Shown here piece after piece: positions 17,537 to 32,500 of a DNA stretch of 64,000 bases. How positions within the stretch are numbered: the first letter of the stretch is position 1; the number at the start of each line of letters is the position of its first letter. Location: contig NW_022145611.1 in NCBI RefSeq assembly GCF_000002235.5, forward strand, positions 16,713,633-16,777,632, written 5' to 3'. A program made the translations under genes and the position numbers. The notes beneath the pieces are model-generated. The model was given only the letters and a program-made list of their open reading frames with translations, had not been told where the DNA came from and searched no databases. Origin of the DNA: Strongylocentrotus purpuratus. Lineage: Eukaryota; Echinodermata; Echinoidea; Camarodonta; Strongylocentrotidae.

Positions 17537-20413
17537 CTTTTAAAGCTATCAGGGATCCCCTTAACTTATGTCGATCCTGTAATAATAATATATAAAATGA
17601 AGTATTTGCGGTTTTTCCATGAACAATTGCAACTAACTCCCATCTCGCCTTTTATGTGCATTTTATGCAATTTTGATATTGCAGCTTTTTTTTTTTTTAT
17701 AAAACCATATCACTATTAATTTCATTTCACCAAGGAAAGTCGCTCGTGGGCTTGATTTCCGAAGCCCACGCCAAAGCTATACACGAAATTGACTGGCGCA
17801 AATAATCTTTGAGATTGAAGAGCGCCATCTAAACGAAGAACCAACCAACCAACCAGTAGGCCTATTTAAAAAAAAAAAAAATCATTTAAGTCTATATAGT
17901 TATTTATTTATTTGTTTGTTTATTTATTTGTTTATGATTTCTGTTATTTATTCATCTGTTTATCAAATTATCAAATTATTTATGTATTTATTTATTCATT
18001 TATGTTTATATTCTTTTATTCATATATCATATTATTTTCATACAATGAACATCACTGATGTGGAGCCCCCCCCTAGGAATACAAAGGTTTTCAAATAATA
18101 GTGGAGTGCACATACACATTTCAGTGGGCAGAGCGCTAGTTGAAGATAAATAAATATAATTTTTTTTTAATGCGGCGCATTATCAGCTGAATGTCCCTTC
18201 ATCTTTTTTTTTTTTTTTACATTTGATCCTCCCCCCCCCAAAAAAAAAACAACAACAACAACCCATTCCTACCATTTCCAGAGAGAACCAAAAATAATGT
18301 CAAGACAGAATGCACAAACTTGTATTTCATCTCTGTTACAAACATGTATGATCGAGGCTTTGCGTCTACTGCTTGCTGCTTTTACCATTCCTGTGAGGGG
18401 GGGGGGGGGGGGGGGGGTGTTAAGGTTTGGAAATTTCGACCTTCAATTTCGACCTCCAATTTTCTGTCAATCCTGGATTCCTGAAACCGCCCTGAGCAAG
18501 CCTGTCTATGACAAATCTAATTGTCTTTCCACCAGCATCTCTTTTTTTTTAATTGCCACTGAATCGCCACTACTAGTACTACAGCGCACCCCCCCCCCCC
18601 CTTGTGAGGGGAGGTGGTACAGTTGTTTTTGTGTTGTTTTGTTTTGTTGGTGTGTGTGTTTTTTTCTTCTTTTTACTCTTTTGATTTCCTTGTTGTTGCT
18701 GTTTTCAGTGTTTTGTTTGTTTTTATTTTGGTCTATTCTCTGATCCTGAAAACGGGAAAGGGAGAGGAGGATGCTAATTAGACCCTGTACCGAATACGCC
18801 TCCTGTTTCTGCACGCAGTATCTGCATCTCACTTCACGAACAGAGTGTTGACACATTATTATTATTCTTGACATTTTGAATTATGCTTTTGACCGAAGGT
18901 TATAAGACCTTTATAACAATGCCATTGCATAGAACCAATGCTTCTTTCATATACATCCCGATCAAGGGGCTCAGCTTCTGTACAACACCGCTGTTGTATC
19001 GATTAATGCTACGCTTTAATTGAAACAGGTCCTCCGAATACAAATATCAATGATACCCCTCTCGCCTTGATAGTTCGGCGTTCACGTGAAATTAAGTCGA
19101 AAGGTGATGCTTAGGGCATCTCATAGTATTCATCATTTTTGGTAGCCTGAGACAAATGCCTAATGTCCATTAATGTTCTAGTAATAAACACATTGACCTA
19201 AATCCTTTGCTTGCTTCTTCAATCATTTTGTTCACATAATTATATGGATCATGTATTGCATGGACAACTGAATGTGTGAAACAGATGGAGAGAGAGAGAG
19301 AGAGGGGGGGGGGGGGGGGAGAAAGAGAGAGAAGCCAGGTTTGGTGTGGGGGTTAGGTGAATTGACAATATTTTTGTTATTCTCGTACAATTCATCAATC
19401 AGATTTCGAATGGGTTCAAATTGGGTAAGTCAGTTAATGCTTAATTGATATTGTGAAAGTAGTTGATAGGGGTAAATGGAGGGGATGCGGCTATACATAC
19501 GTCCAGTACGCTTTAAAAGGAAGAATGGTAACTAGTAGGTATAAGTAAGTGAACAGATCGGCATATAATTAGTTTTGGATGCCTGAAATTTGTCATAACA
19601 TTACATTTTATGCAATTGCTGTTTGTCGGTAAACAGTACATACAGCAAAGATTTAACAAAATTGAACGAACCCAATCATCAATGTTTTACCTTCACGCAA
19701 ATTGAAAATATTCAAATTTTTCATTTTATTATAAAACTCACGATCATACCATTGTTGGTATATCAACGTTTGATGAAGTAAACGAGAAGAGATATACAAA
19801 ATTATGATAATAATTATGATAATAATGCAACAAAATAGATAATATTAATAACAGATAGATGTTTTTACTTCACAAAGATCATTTTTGTCTCTCCTTATTT
19901 GCGCGCGTGTCGACTCGCGCATTGGGTGACGGTTTAATAATCATAATATAAAAACCTGTATGCATTCCCACACTCATTTGCATACCGCATGGCGTTTTTT
20001 ATTGACCCCCTGTACAAACAACCAACGATCGGTGTATCATTTTGACTCTTTGACGCTGTCCCTCTTAGGAATACCCGAGGAGTCAGGGGCTGGAGCCTCG
20101 ATACACCCAACTGATTTACGCATGTACAAGATATTCTGATCAGAACCAAGTAAAAGGACTTACAAGGGTTTCAATTCTTAATATTTGATATCGACAAAAC
20201 TGTATTCACCTCAGTTTTGTGTCGGATGTTCACGAATAAAAGAAATGTCCTATTTGAACGAAGTGAATTAATTCGTCTTTCTGGACACCAAACAAACTCA
20301 TTTGGAAAGTGAATAAATGCATGCAGGATATTTTGCCATCAACATCATAAACAGGAAGAATCGACTTTGGGAATGATACAAAGTTGGTATCCGTGAATGT
20401 CAACAATAAACAC
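17537..20413. other. Intergenic region between WDR25 and Jagged
   Basis: No gene was found. It holds simple repeats: TTTA/TTTG at 17,905-18,025; A and AAC tract at 18,239-18,262; 21-G run at 18,397-18,417; 13-C run at 18,589-18,601; GA plus 16-G run at 19,288-19,335. The Jagged promoter and 5' UTR must lie toward the right end, but I cannot place a start site. Confidence 0.6.
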
Positions 20414-20440
20414 ATGAAAAGTGGAAATAACACGCTAGCC

Positions 20441-20509
20441 ATGATGGGATTGCATTGGAGATTTAGAATGCTGGCTTTTGTCGGATTTCTTCTCGCTATA
20501 TATTTTCAG
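20441..20509 (+). CDS. Serrate/JAG: Jagged exon 1: signal peptide
   Basis: [20 protein letters not shown] then YFQ, a basic n-region and hydrophobic core. Donor CAG/GTAAAG, phase 0. The alternative in-frame ATG at 20,414 gives a longer n-region. Confidence 0.85.
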
Positions 20510-23500
20510 GTAAAGTATTCTGATATTACTACCATTCATAAATATCTTGTAATATGTATTCATTTCTGTCATATTCCATTTCAAATTTTTGAACATTGTC
20601 GCTATTCTAACTTTTTGTGTTAGAATAATTTTGAATAGGTCCAGTTATATATTTTGGCAGCATTGACCTCCATGGAGCATGCATATATGGGTCTTATATA
20701 ATTATAAGGTGGATTGAGAGCGAGAGTTGGACACATTAACTTGGTTTCGAACCTGGGACCTATAACTTATATGAGACCACTGCGCCACCACTGAGCCATC
20801 ACGTTCCTTGTGTTGATATACAATAATTGATATCATGTGATCATAACATTCTGACGCACTTTATTGATTGACATAAGAAATCGATCGCTTGAACGTCATC
20901 AATGTTATCATTGACCCAGTTTGTTTAGATGCTTCAATCATCATGCATATCAACATTGTGTTCTCTGTTAATTATGCTAAGTGACAATGTATTAGTGAAA
21001 TGTCTAAATTGTTGTACTGCCAATCAAATTCATAATCTCGGGCCTTTAATGTGGTTCTCCAACACTTTTTTCATTAGGCCTATGTTCAAGGAAATAAACT
21101 CATTATATTTTTTTATTCTTCATTTCTATATACTCTTTGTTTATTATTTTGCACATAAATATTCCCCCTATCAAGCCTTTCATTTATACTATCTTTTAAG
21201 CTTCATAATTCAATATTTTCGTATAAAAATTATAAAAGGTCAGAAGATGAATAATTTTTTTAATGAATAAATAAAAAAAATTAAATTAAAATCAGCTATT
21301 AACGATTATGCATTATTATATGTTATCACAGATGTACCTGGCTCCTCTTTGATTGAAAAGATATTCGGTTTCTCCCTTTTCTGTCACAGAGATGACTATA
21401 GCGACTGCCCAAGGGAAACACAAAAAGTGGTCTTTGCAGACAGGTGGTCTTTGTAGACAGGTTACTTTAATGCATGTTTCAATGAGAAACCATTTTCAAG
21501 GGGGAAAATGTGGTGTTTGTAGATATGTGGTCACTAAAGCAGGTTTGACTGTACAATTATTTGAAGAAAAAAAAAACAGGGAGCTCACCAGAACATTGAG
21601 CAAGAGCTGCAATAAATGAATTTGCAAGATTAAGACAAGTGGGAAAACTCAAATGGGTGAATATGTTAATTCAATTCATTTTAAAAGCTCCAGTAATACA
21701 TGAAGTCATGTTATTATGGGTGTCTTAAAGAAGAAGAAAAAAATCATTAAAATCATGCAATTTTCCATCCTAAACCATTTTCATCTAAAGTCAACGAACG
21801 GAGATGGTCACTTTGAACTGGATGTGATTTCATACGTCGATCCTCGGGGGGAGCTAGCGGACGGCTCATGTTGCGACCCGCCATCGTCATCATCGTCATC
21901 GTCATCGGCCGATGGCATTCAAGAATGTGTCAACGAGTGTGATGTCGCCTTCCGTGCTTGCCTTACCAACTTCCAGCCGCGCACGACGTATGATGGACGA
22001 TGTGTATTTGGTGAAGGTAGCACCGATGTCGTCGGTGGAAACACATTGTTGTCTATCGTCGATGGCGACATCGACACGAGATCCGCATCGGTAAATTCTA
22101 CCCCACCTGCTGAGAAAGACACAACTATCAAGTTCCCGTTTGATTTTGCGTGGCCGGTACGTCTTCTTTCTTTGATGACATTCTGCCGACTTTTGATGCA
22201 TTGATTATATCCCAGTGCTCAAAGTTATTAGTGAAAATCAAGGTTAAAGGTCAAAGACAAGAATCAAGATAATTTTTTTTTCTCCAGTTTTATTCTATTT
22301 TATTAATTTAACCGTCGCCATAACTTTGATAGAAGAAGATAAAGATATTGAAAGAAGTATAGTTTAGTATGAAATATTCTTAATGTCATTTTCAGTTAAA
22401 CCATTCCTATTTGAAAGTAAAGACATAAACGAATGTTTCGCTCCAACTCACAAACTCCGTTTTTAAATCAATAGAATACCAAGCGTTTCTAATTTAATGA
22501 ACAACACAAAACAATGACGAAAGATGATGTTATTTCACCTTATTTGTAGACAACATTCTCCCTGATCCTGGAGGCTCTGGATGTTGATGGAAATGGTGTT
22601 GAAAAGTGTAAGTATGAAAGAGTATTACGATATTCGGTAATGACTGTGTGCATGGATAGGAAAGGACTACTGCCATGTCGGGTGTATGAGGTGTCTTAGG
22701 AATAATACTTTAATGTATTGCTTTAGTCGCGGTGTTTGTTATTTGTTTGCTGAGACTCTTTTTCAAATATATATTATTTTTCATTTTATCCCTAAAAACA
22801 ATTACTACTCATTATTTTCTTTGATAATGTAGCACAGAAACCACCATCTACCAAATCCTCATTACCATCGTCGTCGTCATCATCATCACCACAACAATCA
22901 CATACACCAACAATGCCCTTTATTATACCGATGCCCATACCAGTAACAACAGAAACCGCTTCGTTAACAAATGCATTTGAAACAACCACGTCCACGTTGG
23001 GGTCTCGAAACGTGACCTTCCAGTTGATCGAACGCGCCTACCACTCCGGCATCCTGGTCCCCTCCTCGTCCTGGGTCGCTCTTCGTCACGACGGCGCCAC
23101 GGCCACCGTGCTCTACCGCGTCCGCCTCCAGTGCGACGACGACTTCTACGGGAAGACGTGTTTGAATTACTGCACGCCTCGCAATGACCAGTTCGGACAT
23201 TACACGTGTGATGATGACGGCGGTAGGGTGTGCGACCACGGTTGGACCGGGAGTCATTGTATGATATGTGAGTTATACGATATCAGACTCTTTAAAGGGA
23301 TCCGGTATAACTTTGTCTCAGATTCCGAAACAAAATTCTGGATTTAGCTCATGCTGCAATGATAATTATAAACCTATAGGTCAGTCAGAAACCCCATGAC
23401 GATCGCCTGTCTGATTATCAAGATATTTATGATTGGAATTACAAATTTGTTACAGTCTATTCGGGAAAACGAGTATGGTAAAACCGGTCACTCAAAGATT

Positions 23501-26500
23501 TTTCCTTTTTTGAGGCACTTCTTGATCATTTTGAAGCGCAATTTTTTAGGGCTTCAATATTACACCATATCACAGACACTGATAACACATAGGGCCGTGT
23601 ATCTCAGATTTAATATTGTTAAACGATCCCTTTAAAGCCAATATACAATGAAGTAACTTTACAACATATTCAATTACTTTGCAATTATCATAAATCAAAC
23701 GCATACGTCTAATTCTTAAAGTTCATAGAATCGTATTTGAATCTTAATTAAATATTCAGGTGAAATTCGCGGAGAAGTAAAATGAGGTACGAACGTGAAA
23801 TAGACTGATGTCACAGTTCTTTCAAGAATTGAGTACGAAATCAAATTCACATTCACGTTTTCTTTTGCTAAGTTGTTTTGATTATGGTTAATTATACATT
23901 CACGCTGTCTACTATCACTGAAACCTAATCTATTTCATTTTTTCTATAGTCTTGTTTCACCCGAAATATAATAGAAAAATTGCTACGAAGTATGGTAACA
24001 TGTAACCTAGAGTACAAAGAAATATATTTTAAAGATTAGTTGACTGAATGGACGTCTCACACTATTTTGTTGTATTCTTTGACAAAAAGCAATATGCAAG
24101 AAAGGATGTCACGCGACATACGGCTTCTGTGATTCTCCAGATGAATGCAGGTAAGCAATTTGTTTTGTTTTTCATCTGGGGAGTTAACAATACCTAATGT
24201 TGGAATTACTTGGACAATTAAAAAAGACCATGAAGATTGGCACTTATGGTTCTAATTGCTTAATTTCGACCTCCTTTTGTTTCCACCAAAAGAAGGATTT
24301 TTTTTTTTGAGGGGTGGTCTTGCTAATCTGTCTATTTCCTTTTTTAAAATTTTAATCCAATAGTGGATCATAATCGTTTGTTTCGTCATAATTTATTTTC
24401 ACTAATATTTCAATATGTTGATAGAAATCTCTTCTAATGAATTAAAATGGGGCAAAAAGTCCACACAAATGAAATATTGATTCATTTTCTAGAATTGAAG
24501 TACAACGACACTGTAGAAACAATGGTTTCTCGATATTTAATAAAATGAAAATCTTGAGAAAATGTAAATTATTTATCGCAAGCACAACGCGAAAATCGAT
24601 CTCAGTTCAGTAAACGAGAATGCCCTTTAGGCTTGTTCGATTGGGGGATTGTGCTAGCTGAGGCTACTGCCCTACTACCATGGTTAACGTTATTTGAATT
24701 ATCATCTGATAACTTAATTTGGAAAAGATTAATATTAGATCTTCAGAGAAATTGGCTGTTAGTTTGCATGTCCTTTTACTAATTATATAATTGTGTTTAT
24801 CGTTAGTCATTAAAACTGCAGTAAAATTTATGTTTTTTCTGTAAGTAGGTCACCTAATTGATAATCATTTCTTCATACGCTGATCCACTTGAGGAAAATT
24901 CGCCCCTCCTTTATTAAAATCCGCCAATCCTGGATCCATTTCAGTTTATCTTCATACCATTTTTCATCACATTTCATACTACACTGTAAATAAAGAATTT
25001 GTTCATTGGTAATTTTTACGTATTTTTTCCATGTAGAATTTACTTGAAAACATTAGTTTTGCCACTTACGCACTAAATTTAAGTCTTGCTAACTCACACT
25101 TTCAATTTAGTAGAACATACGTGGAATATTTAAGTAAAATCAAATACATAAGAACTTTAAGTAATTTCAGCTTGTATTAATTTAGTAATTTTAACTCAAA
25201 ATCAGAAATTATACGTATTACTTAAACAATTTATGTTGATTATTCTTATCTTTTTAAAGTAAGGACCGATGAAGTGCGTAATAGAAATATTTACATAATT
25301 TATGAATATTCATTAAGACCAAATTAAACTCTTTTTTAAATAAAACAATTCTTTTTTGTGGTTGAATGAAAATTTAAGGACTTTAAAACATTTACTAATT
25401 CATTTAACATGGCTAAGCAAAGACAAGACAATTTTTTAATTGTTACCCAGTTCAAAACAAATCAAAACTTGATATTTCAGGAAATTGTCAACCAATTTTC
25501 CTTTTAAGATGCTACGATAAAATTTGGAGCCTTTCAATATGTGTCGAATTGAAGCGTATGTAATAGTTTGTGATGGTGGTTAGTGATTAATCTTAAGTAG
25601 AAGTAGTGAATGATTAGTGGATGTTACTTGTTAGATTAGATGGGTACGAAATCGTGCAATATGTAATCCTATCATAGTTTTTTTTTTAAATTATCTAAAA
25701 TGATTACAATACTTAAAATATTTACGTTAATGTAACTCGATTTAACTGAGTAAAAATTTATTCAGCAAAATAAGTAAATTCTACTTAAGATGCCGTAATA
25801 TAAGGTAATATTTACTTAATAAAAATAAGGCAATTCTTTTCCTCAATTTTATTGAGTTATTTCGACTATTATTTTTTTTACAGTGTATGTACGGTATATT
25901 GAAACAAATTTTCATAATTATATTTATATCTTGATATCAACATTGTATTATAATGCTCACATTGAAATCAATTTACAACTAATGATGCAAAATGGATAGA
26001 GTTTCATTTATCTGAAATATTGGATTTAACGATTCGAACTGCACGTCGTGTGCATGCCATCGATAATGTCCTCTACCTTGTTACGTGATTGGCTAATCCG
26101 TATTGATCACATGATCCAGGTGCCGTCATGGTTGGCAAGGTGAGCTTTGCGATCAATGCATGCCATACCCTGGATGCAAACATGGTGGTTGTGTATCGCC
26201 TTGGCAGTGTAACTGCGAGTACAAGTGGGGCGGACTCCTGTGCGATCAAGGTGAGTTGAATGAAAAACGTGCACAGTTATGACTCCTGCATGTGAACTTT
26301 TGACCTGTAATTTAGAGGCAATAAATCAATAAGACGATGGAACAATTTTGGATCATTCCTCGAAATAAGGAAATGTTTCTCACCTAATATAAGCCTACTC
26401 CACGCCTTCCATCTTTACGATAAGAAAAAAATGGGGGTTAGAAAGGGAAATAGTCGAGGTTGATTCCGAGAAGGACCTTGGTTATTCGCCATATCAAAAT

Positions 26501-29500
26501 AATCAGAAGGGACCATGACAAATTATATTATTTCTTTTGTACTCATAAAAGATTAATTGAGTATGAAGATAAACGATATATACATGTATAATTGTGTGAA
26601 TGAAAAATATCTTGGCCTGCGTGTTTATCGAGATTAATATAGCTTGCTGCGAAATGTTATTATGCTCCCCCTCAAACAAACAAAAAGAATAAAATAAGAA
26701 AGGTGTGGGAGAAAAAAGGGGACAACCGAAAGAAAGAAAAGAGATGGTTTCGAAAGCGGAGTTCCTGAATAGATAACATTGTATAATTTCAAGATTTTTT
26801 TTCCTTCTCAGTCGAAGTGGTTAACTGTTTGATTAAGAAGTTGGAAGCGCCGAGGAAGTCAAGTTATAAAATCAACAATGTTCGCGGGCCGGAGACCGCC
26901 ATACCAACACCAATTCTTAGTAATTATCTCGCTTCATATTGATTGAGAAAATACAGCTGACACGATATGGGCTCATTTAAAGGGATTGTTCAAATAATTG
27001 GAAATGTGACTAAGTGCCATCCATGGTTTTTCGTCGAAATTAGACTTGATATACATAGTACAGTATTTTATACATGTATCAACATTGAGATTACTAAGCA
27101 AGTAATCATGAATCATATTTTCACACCCTCATTATTTAGATATATCAATTATGTTCCGTCTATGTGAGGGAGAAGTATTTAATATGACTATCACAATGAT
27201 ATAGATGACTTAATGTGAATATATCAGCAACTTGTCATGGTGATTGAGAGAGTCATTCATTATAAACTGATGTTCGAGCACGTACGCAGTGTATAGCGCA
27301 GAATATTAGAACAGTTTAAAAGGTAAAAAACAGATATTTAATTTCCTTGATATAAGTAGAACTTGAAAAGAAGGGAGATATTTTCAGTTAAGTAAAGAAA
27401 TTATAGTTGTCAACTATAATGTTAAAGCCTCAAGGAAAATAGTAAATATCATGAATAAGTAAACAATCTCACGTCCTCAAGTAAACGTTTACAACACGAT
27501 TAATTATACCGACAAGTAAGACACTCAAAGCGAAATTCTTTTTTAAAAAATCGTTTTAGTATGATTTTTAATTAAAGTACAACTGGATTAGATGTATAAA
27601 AATACAAGTTGAGTCTGTACTCACAGTCACAAGCTTGAGATATCATACAAATAAAAAAATTCAGCCAATCACAACTGCAGGTTAAGTCATTTGGGGTTAT
27701 AATACTTTGTAACTATTTTGTTATTAGCCACCCGCTGAGCTTTTCAAGTTCAAGTTCAAGTTTTAATTCCACATGTGGTTCATAAAAAACAAACAAATTA
27801 CATGGTACCAACATGCAAGTAAAAGGGGGAACAATGATAAGGAAATGAAAAGTGGGAGGCAGAGAATGAGAAAAAAATAGTAAAAACTGGAAAAAAAGAG
27901 ATTACAAAGGACTGGATAGCCGCCAAAGCGCCGTTTCATATTCCACTATTGTGTTCGGCAGTAGACTCGCGTCAACTCTTACCCGTCAACCTAATCAATT
28001 TTAATTTGAAAGCGATTTCTCGATAGGGAGAAGCGATGAATGATTAACTAGACTTGTGTTAATCGATAGATTATTATACACTCGTGCCCACACGCGTTCA
28101 TAATTAGACGCACGCTTCCTCGGATCAAGTGTAGGGTTCTATACATGCATGCAAAGTAGGGTTTATCTTCATGTATGTGTTTGTTTATTTTTTCCCAACC
28201 ATTTAGAGGTTTAAATAAAAATAATTATTGGCTGTCTAATTTAGTTTAGTCATTATTTTGACTGGATTACTCGGCTTGTTAAGTATTTTCATGTCATGTT
28301 TGATATTTAAAATGGCAATATATTAGTTCGCTAATCGATGTGTTTCCAACTTTCCATCATTTTGAAGAACAAAATATTGAGTCGAAAAAAGATTCAAATC
28401 ACTTTGACTTTCTTTGCGATACTTTTTACTACATAACCTTAATAAAATATTATCAACGCTTTGAAACGTGTAGATAATTTGGCATGTCACGAGTACAGTT
28501 CTATGTTCCATACATTACAAAGTGTCATGAAATTAGAGACATAATACAAATTAAATATCAATATTTCCCTTCATAATTTGGTTTGATCATAACTATGGTA
28601 GGGCTATCAAATTATAAATATCATCGGGTATACTATCTTTGATGTGGCCGGTTAGGAATAGGACAAAATACCTTGGACTTGTATATTAGGTAACACTCAT
28701 GAAATGTTTGAGTTGCTGTAAACATGAAGCTTAAGGCGTATTGTGTATTCATGTCTTGTATTTATATATTTTTTCTCATTTTGATGCTATGGTATAGATT
28801 TGGACTTCTGTGGTAGCCATACTCCTTGTCAACACGATGCCATATGCATCAATATCAGACCCAATGAATATGCATGTAGATGCACAGATGGTTTTGAAGG
28901 ACAAGACTGTGAGTTAGGTAAGAACCGATTAATATTGTGGTGTTTCTATTATCAACTTTCTATACCATGAGTTACACTAATAGCATTTTGCATTTCCTTC
29001 CGAAATCTTTCTTTTTGCGATTATAGACATTATACTATGCATAATATTATGGCTTTCATGTTTCTTTCCCCCCAAATCCCTATATGATTGACATGATAAA
29101 TGTCTGTTTCGAAGTTTGAATGTTCTGAAACCGTCTCATTTACTTGTTGTTTTCCAAAAATCAATACTGACAATTTGTATAAACCCTAGCCTTTTACATT
29201 CATAAGATAAAATAACATGAATTGCATTTTTGTTGATACTCTTCGGTACCTTTCACGCAACGGATGACTGCTAACAAAATGGTTCCATTAATTGTGGTAA
29301 GACATAATTATGACCTTTAAATTATACATAATTACTGAGATATCTATTATTACCAGATAGTAAAAAAAACTTAACAATTTAGGCGATATTCACTTTCATG
29401 TCATACAATCAGTAATCCCAACTTCTAAAGTAAAAATCAATCATTTGTATTTTCTTCAGAGAGCCAGAAAGGCGTTATGTCCAGTACTTTAACACAGAGT

Positions 29501-32500
29501 TAGGCCCTTCTGGCTTTCAACAGACGTTTGTTTATGTTTGGTTATATAGCTCAGGGGGCGTGTTACTCGAATCCGTGCATGAATGACGGCCAGTGCGAGG
29601 AAGTCGACCACGGATTCGTCTGCTACTGTTCCCCAGGATGGACAGGGATAGCATGTAATTCCAGTAAGAAGGCGTCTTGAGATTTGTAAAGCATATAGTT
29701 TTCTAATTGTTGTATTCTTCACTGGCTGTGCATTTATCTATGTTAGTTATCTGGTTGGAGGCGTGTAGTACATCCAATGAATATTACAGTTTATTTTCAC
29801 ACACGAAATAACCATAGCATTTCAGTTTTTAGTCGATGATAAATTTTGCTTCACTCATACTGATGTAACAATGTTATATTGAGGTTTTGATAAGTAGTCA
29901 TCATGGTCATGTGGGAGCAAAATCTCATTGTAAAACCTCAACTCCTCTCTTTATAATATATAAACATGTAAACATATACCCTTCTTAATTACTAATAACG
30001 TCGGTTTACTTTTCTTTCAATAATTATTTACATTTTGTAGATATTGACGATTGCCTTCATTCTCCGTGTTTGAATGGTGGCTCATGTTCAGACCTCGTAG
30101 ATGGGTATGAATGTCATTGTACATCACAATGGCAAGGCCCTGTGTGTCAATATGGTAAGTGCGTTTTAAGCTGATAGTGTCATAATTTACACATGTAGAT
30201 ATGTTTTATTTTGTAATACTACAAAATGTTTTTTTCCCCTTTTCGTATTTCATTATAGCTTTGGCTTTCATTACACATAAAAGTACATCTATTGAATACG
30301 ATGACATCACATCACTATTAAACTTACCATGAGTTTTGCATAATTTCTTTCCAATAGACCTAAAGAAAACAAACGGGGTTGTGAACTGTTTGCCGATATT
30401 TCATATTAAGTGTAGTCTGTATGTATCTTTTAATTGTATGTTGTAGAAAATATTTGTTTTTTGTTTTGTTTTACCTGACTGCTAAGAAAGCATGTGTATG
30501 CTTGTAAGTAAGCAACCAGGGGACCGAGGGCTTTAAGTCCTCTCCGAGAGACTTGGTAATATGGATGAATGCCTTACCAAAGGAAACTAGCGCATCGACT
30601 TGGTTTCGAACTCCGGATCCCCCGGTTACGACACCACTACTCTATCACTGCGTCATAAACTTAACTATTTATTGATTTGATATTCTTCTTTTTGTCTCGT
30701 CACTGAACAGATTCGAATGAATGCACAGGACAGCCATGTGTGCACGCCTTCCGATGTAGAAACCGATTCGGTGATTACTTGTGTGACTGTCAGCCCGGTT
30801 GGACAGGCAGAAACTGCGATGTCAGTGAGTACAAATTTGATTTGATTTGATTTGATTTATCTTTCTTTTTCTTTTTCTTTTGCATTTTTACAAATTTATA
30901 ACAAACAAAACATTGCAAAATGTACACATTTCAAATGCATTAAGAATGTCAGATCTGCTTTACAGGGATAGAACGGTTTCTTTTCTTCCTTTTCAGTTTG
31001 CCGAGATAGATTCAGAAAAAGTTTTCATCAAGCACCCCCCCCCCCAAAAAAAAAAAAAAAAAAGGGTTCACAAATTTTTGATTTGTTCAGTTGGGACAAA
31101 GAAAAAAATAATTTCCCGATAGACTTTTGAATTGTGGAGGGGGTGATCCCTTCCAATACGCTCTCGCAATCTCCATGCGTGTCGTGGCAAATTCTTAAAT
31201 CTTTCCATGAGGAAATATATCCAGTACTTGTATTTTAAGATTTCAAATTATATATTTGTTGGTTCTATTTTTTTATTTTTTATAATATAAACAAACAAAA
31301 AACACAAATAAGATGTTGACAATCTGAACATGATATTCAAGATCATATTTTTAATGTTGTTTAACCTCAACGATGTATCGTTAGTGTAGTGTGATGTGCT
31401 TAAAATATTATGTTATCTTCTTGTAGATGCTAACGACTGTTTAGGACATTGTTTGAATGGTGCAACATGCATGGTAAGTGGTTCAAATGAAATTAAGTTT
31501 TCCCTTTTATATCCCTTCTCCCTCTGTTAGAGGTCATTTTTATTTGTACTTTACAAGTAGGAGAGTCACTGATGTCTGAATATTTCTCAATAATTTTTTT
31601 TTATAGTTGAACTTGCATTCTTACTATATTTGAATGTATCATAAGGTAATGGTAACACACGAATTCTAAACACACACCCACATTAATGCACAATAACTAA
31701 CAACAATAACAGCCAATCGATATATAGAGTATAAAAGGATAGCATTAGATGTGCGCTGATTTTACATGGTATTGCTCACGGGAAGACATTATAAATGTTC
31801 TTTTTTCTCCCATTAACGTGCATAATTATCGTTACTTAGGACCTGATTAACTCGTTCATCTGCGTTTGCCAACCGGGATACACTGGCATCGAATGCGAGA
31901 CGAACGTGGATGAATGCAGCAGTGATCCTTGTATGCATGGAGGGAAGTGTACGGATCTCATTAATGGATACCAGTGTGAGTGCAAGCCAGGGTTCTCAGG
32001 AACACGCTGCCAGGTAATTCTGAAAACGTTTGAGATTATGAAGAGATTGAACAATATTAGTTGAAACAATGGTAATAGATGCCATCATCTAGAAAAACGT
32101 GTTGTTCTCTTTGGCTTTGGATAATTTTTTTGATAGACCGTTTAAGATCAATGTTATTGCTGAATGCTTCGAATTTAGAGAGATGTGCCAACATATTGAG
32201 AAACGGGATATACAGTATTTTCTAATGTTACCCAAATTCATGGTATGATAATATCGTTTTATAATCCGCTGGCCCACCCGGATGAAACACAGAGTCCCAT
32301 TAATGTCTTGAATTATATCTCACTATTTTCAGTATGACGTGGACCTTTGCAACCCAAACCCTTGTGGGCATGGAGCAAACTGCTTTAATCTCTTTGGAGA
32401 CTACTTCTGCGCCTGTCCAGAAAGCCACCAAGGAAAGAATTGCTCCGATGCAAAGACGTTGTGTAAAGGTTCACTCTGTCAGGGTAAAACTCTTTGAAAT

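Noticed and set aside
20743..20787. Functional tRNA gene
   Set aside because: A and B boxes are present but there is no convincing cloverleaf or terminator; it is a SINE head.
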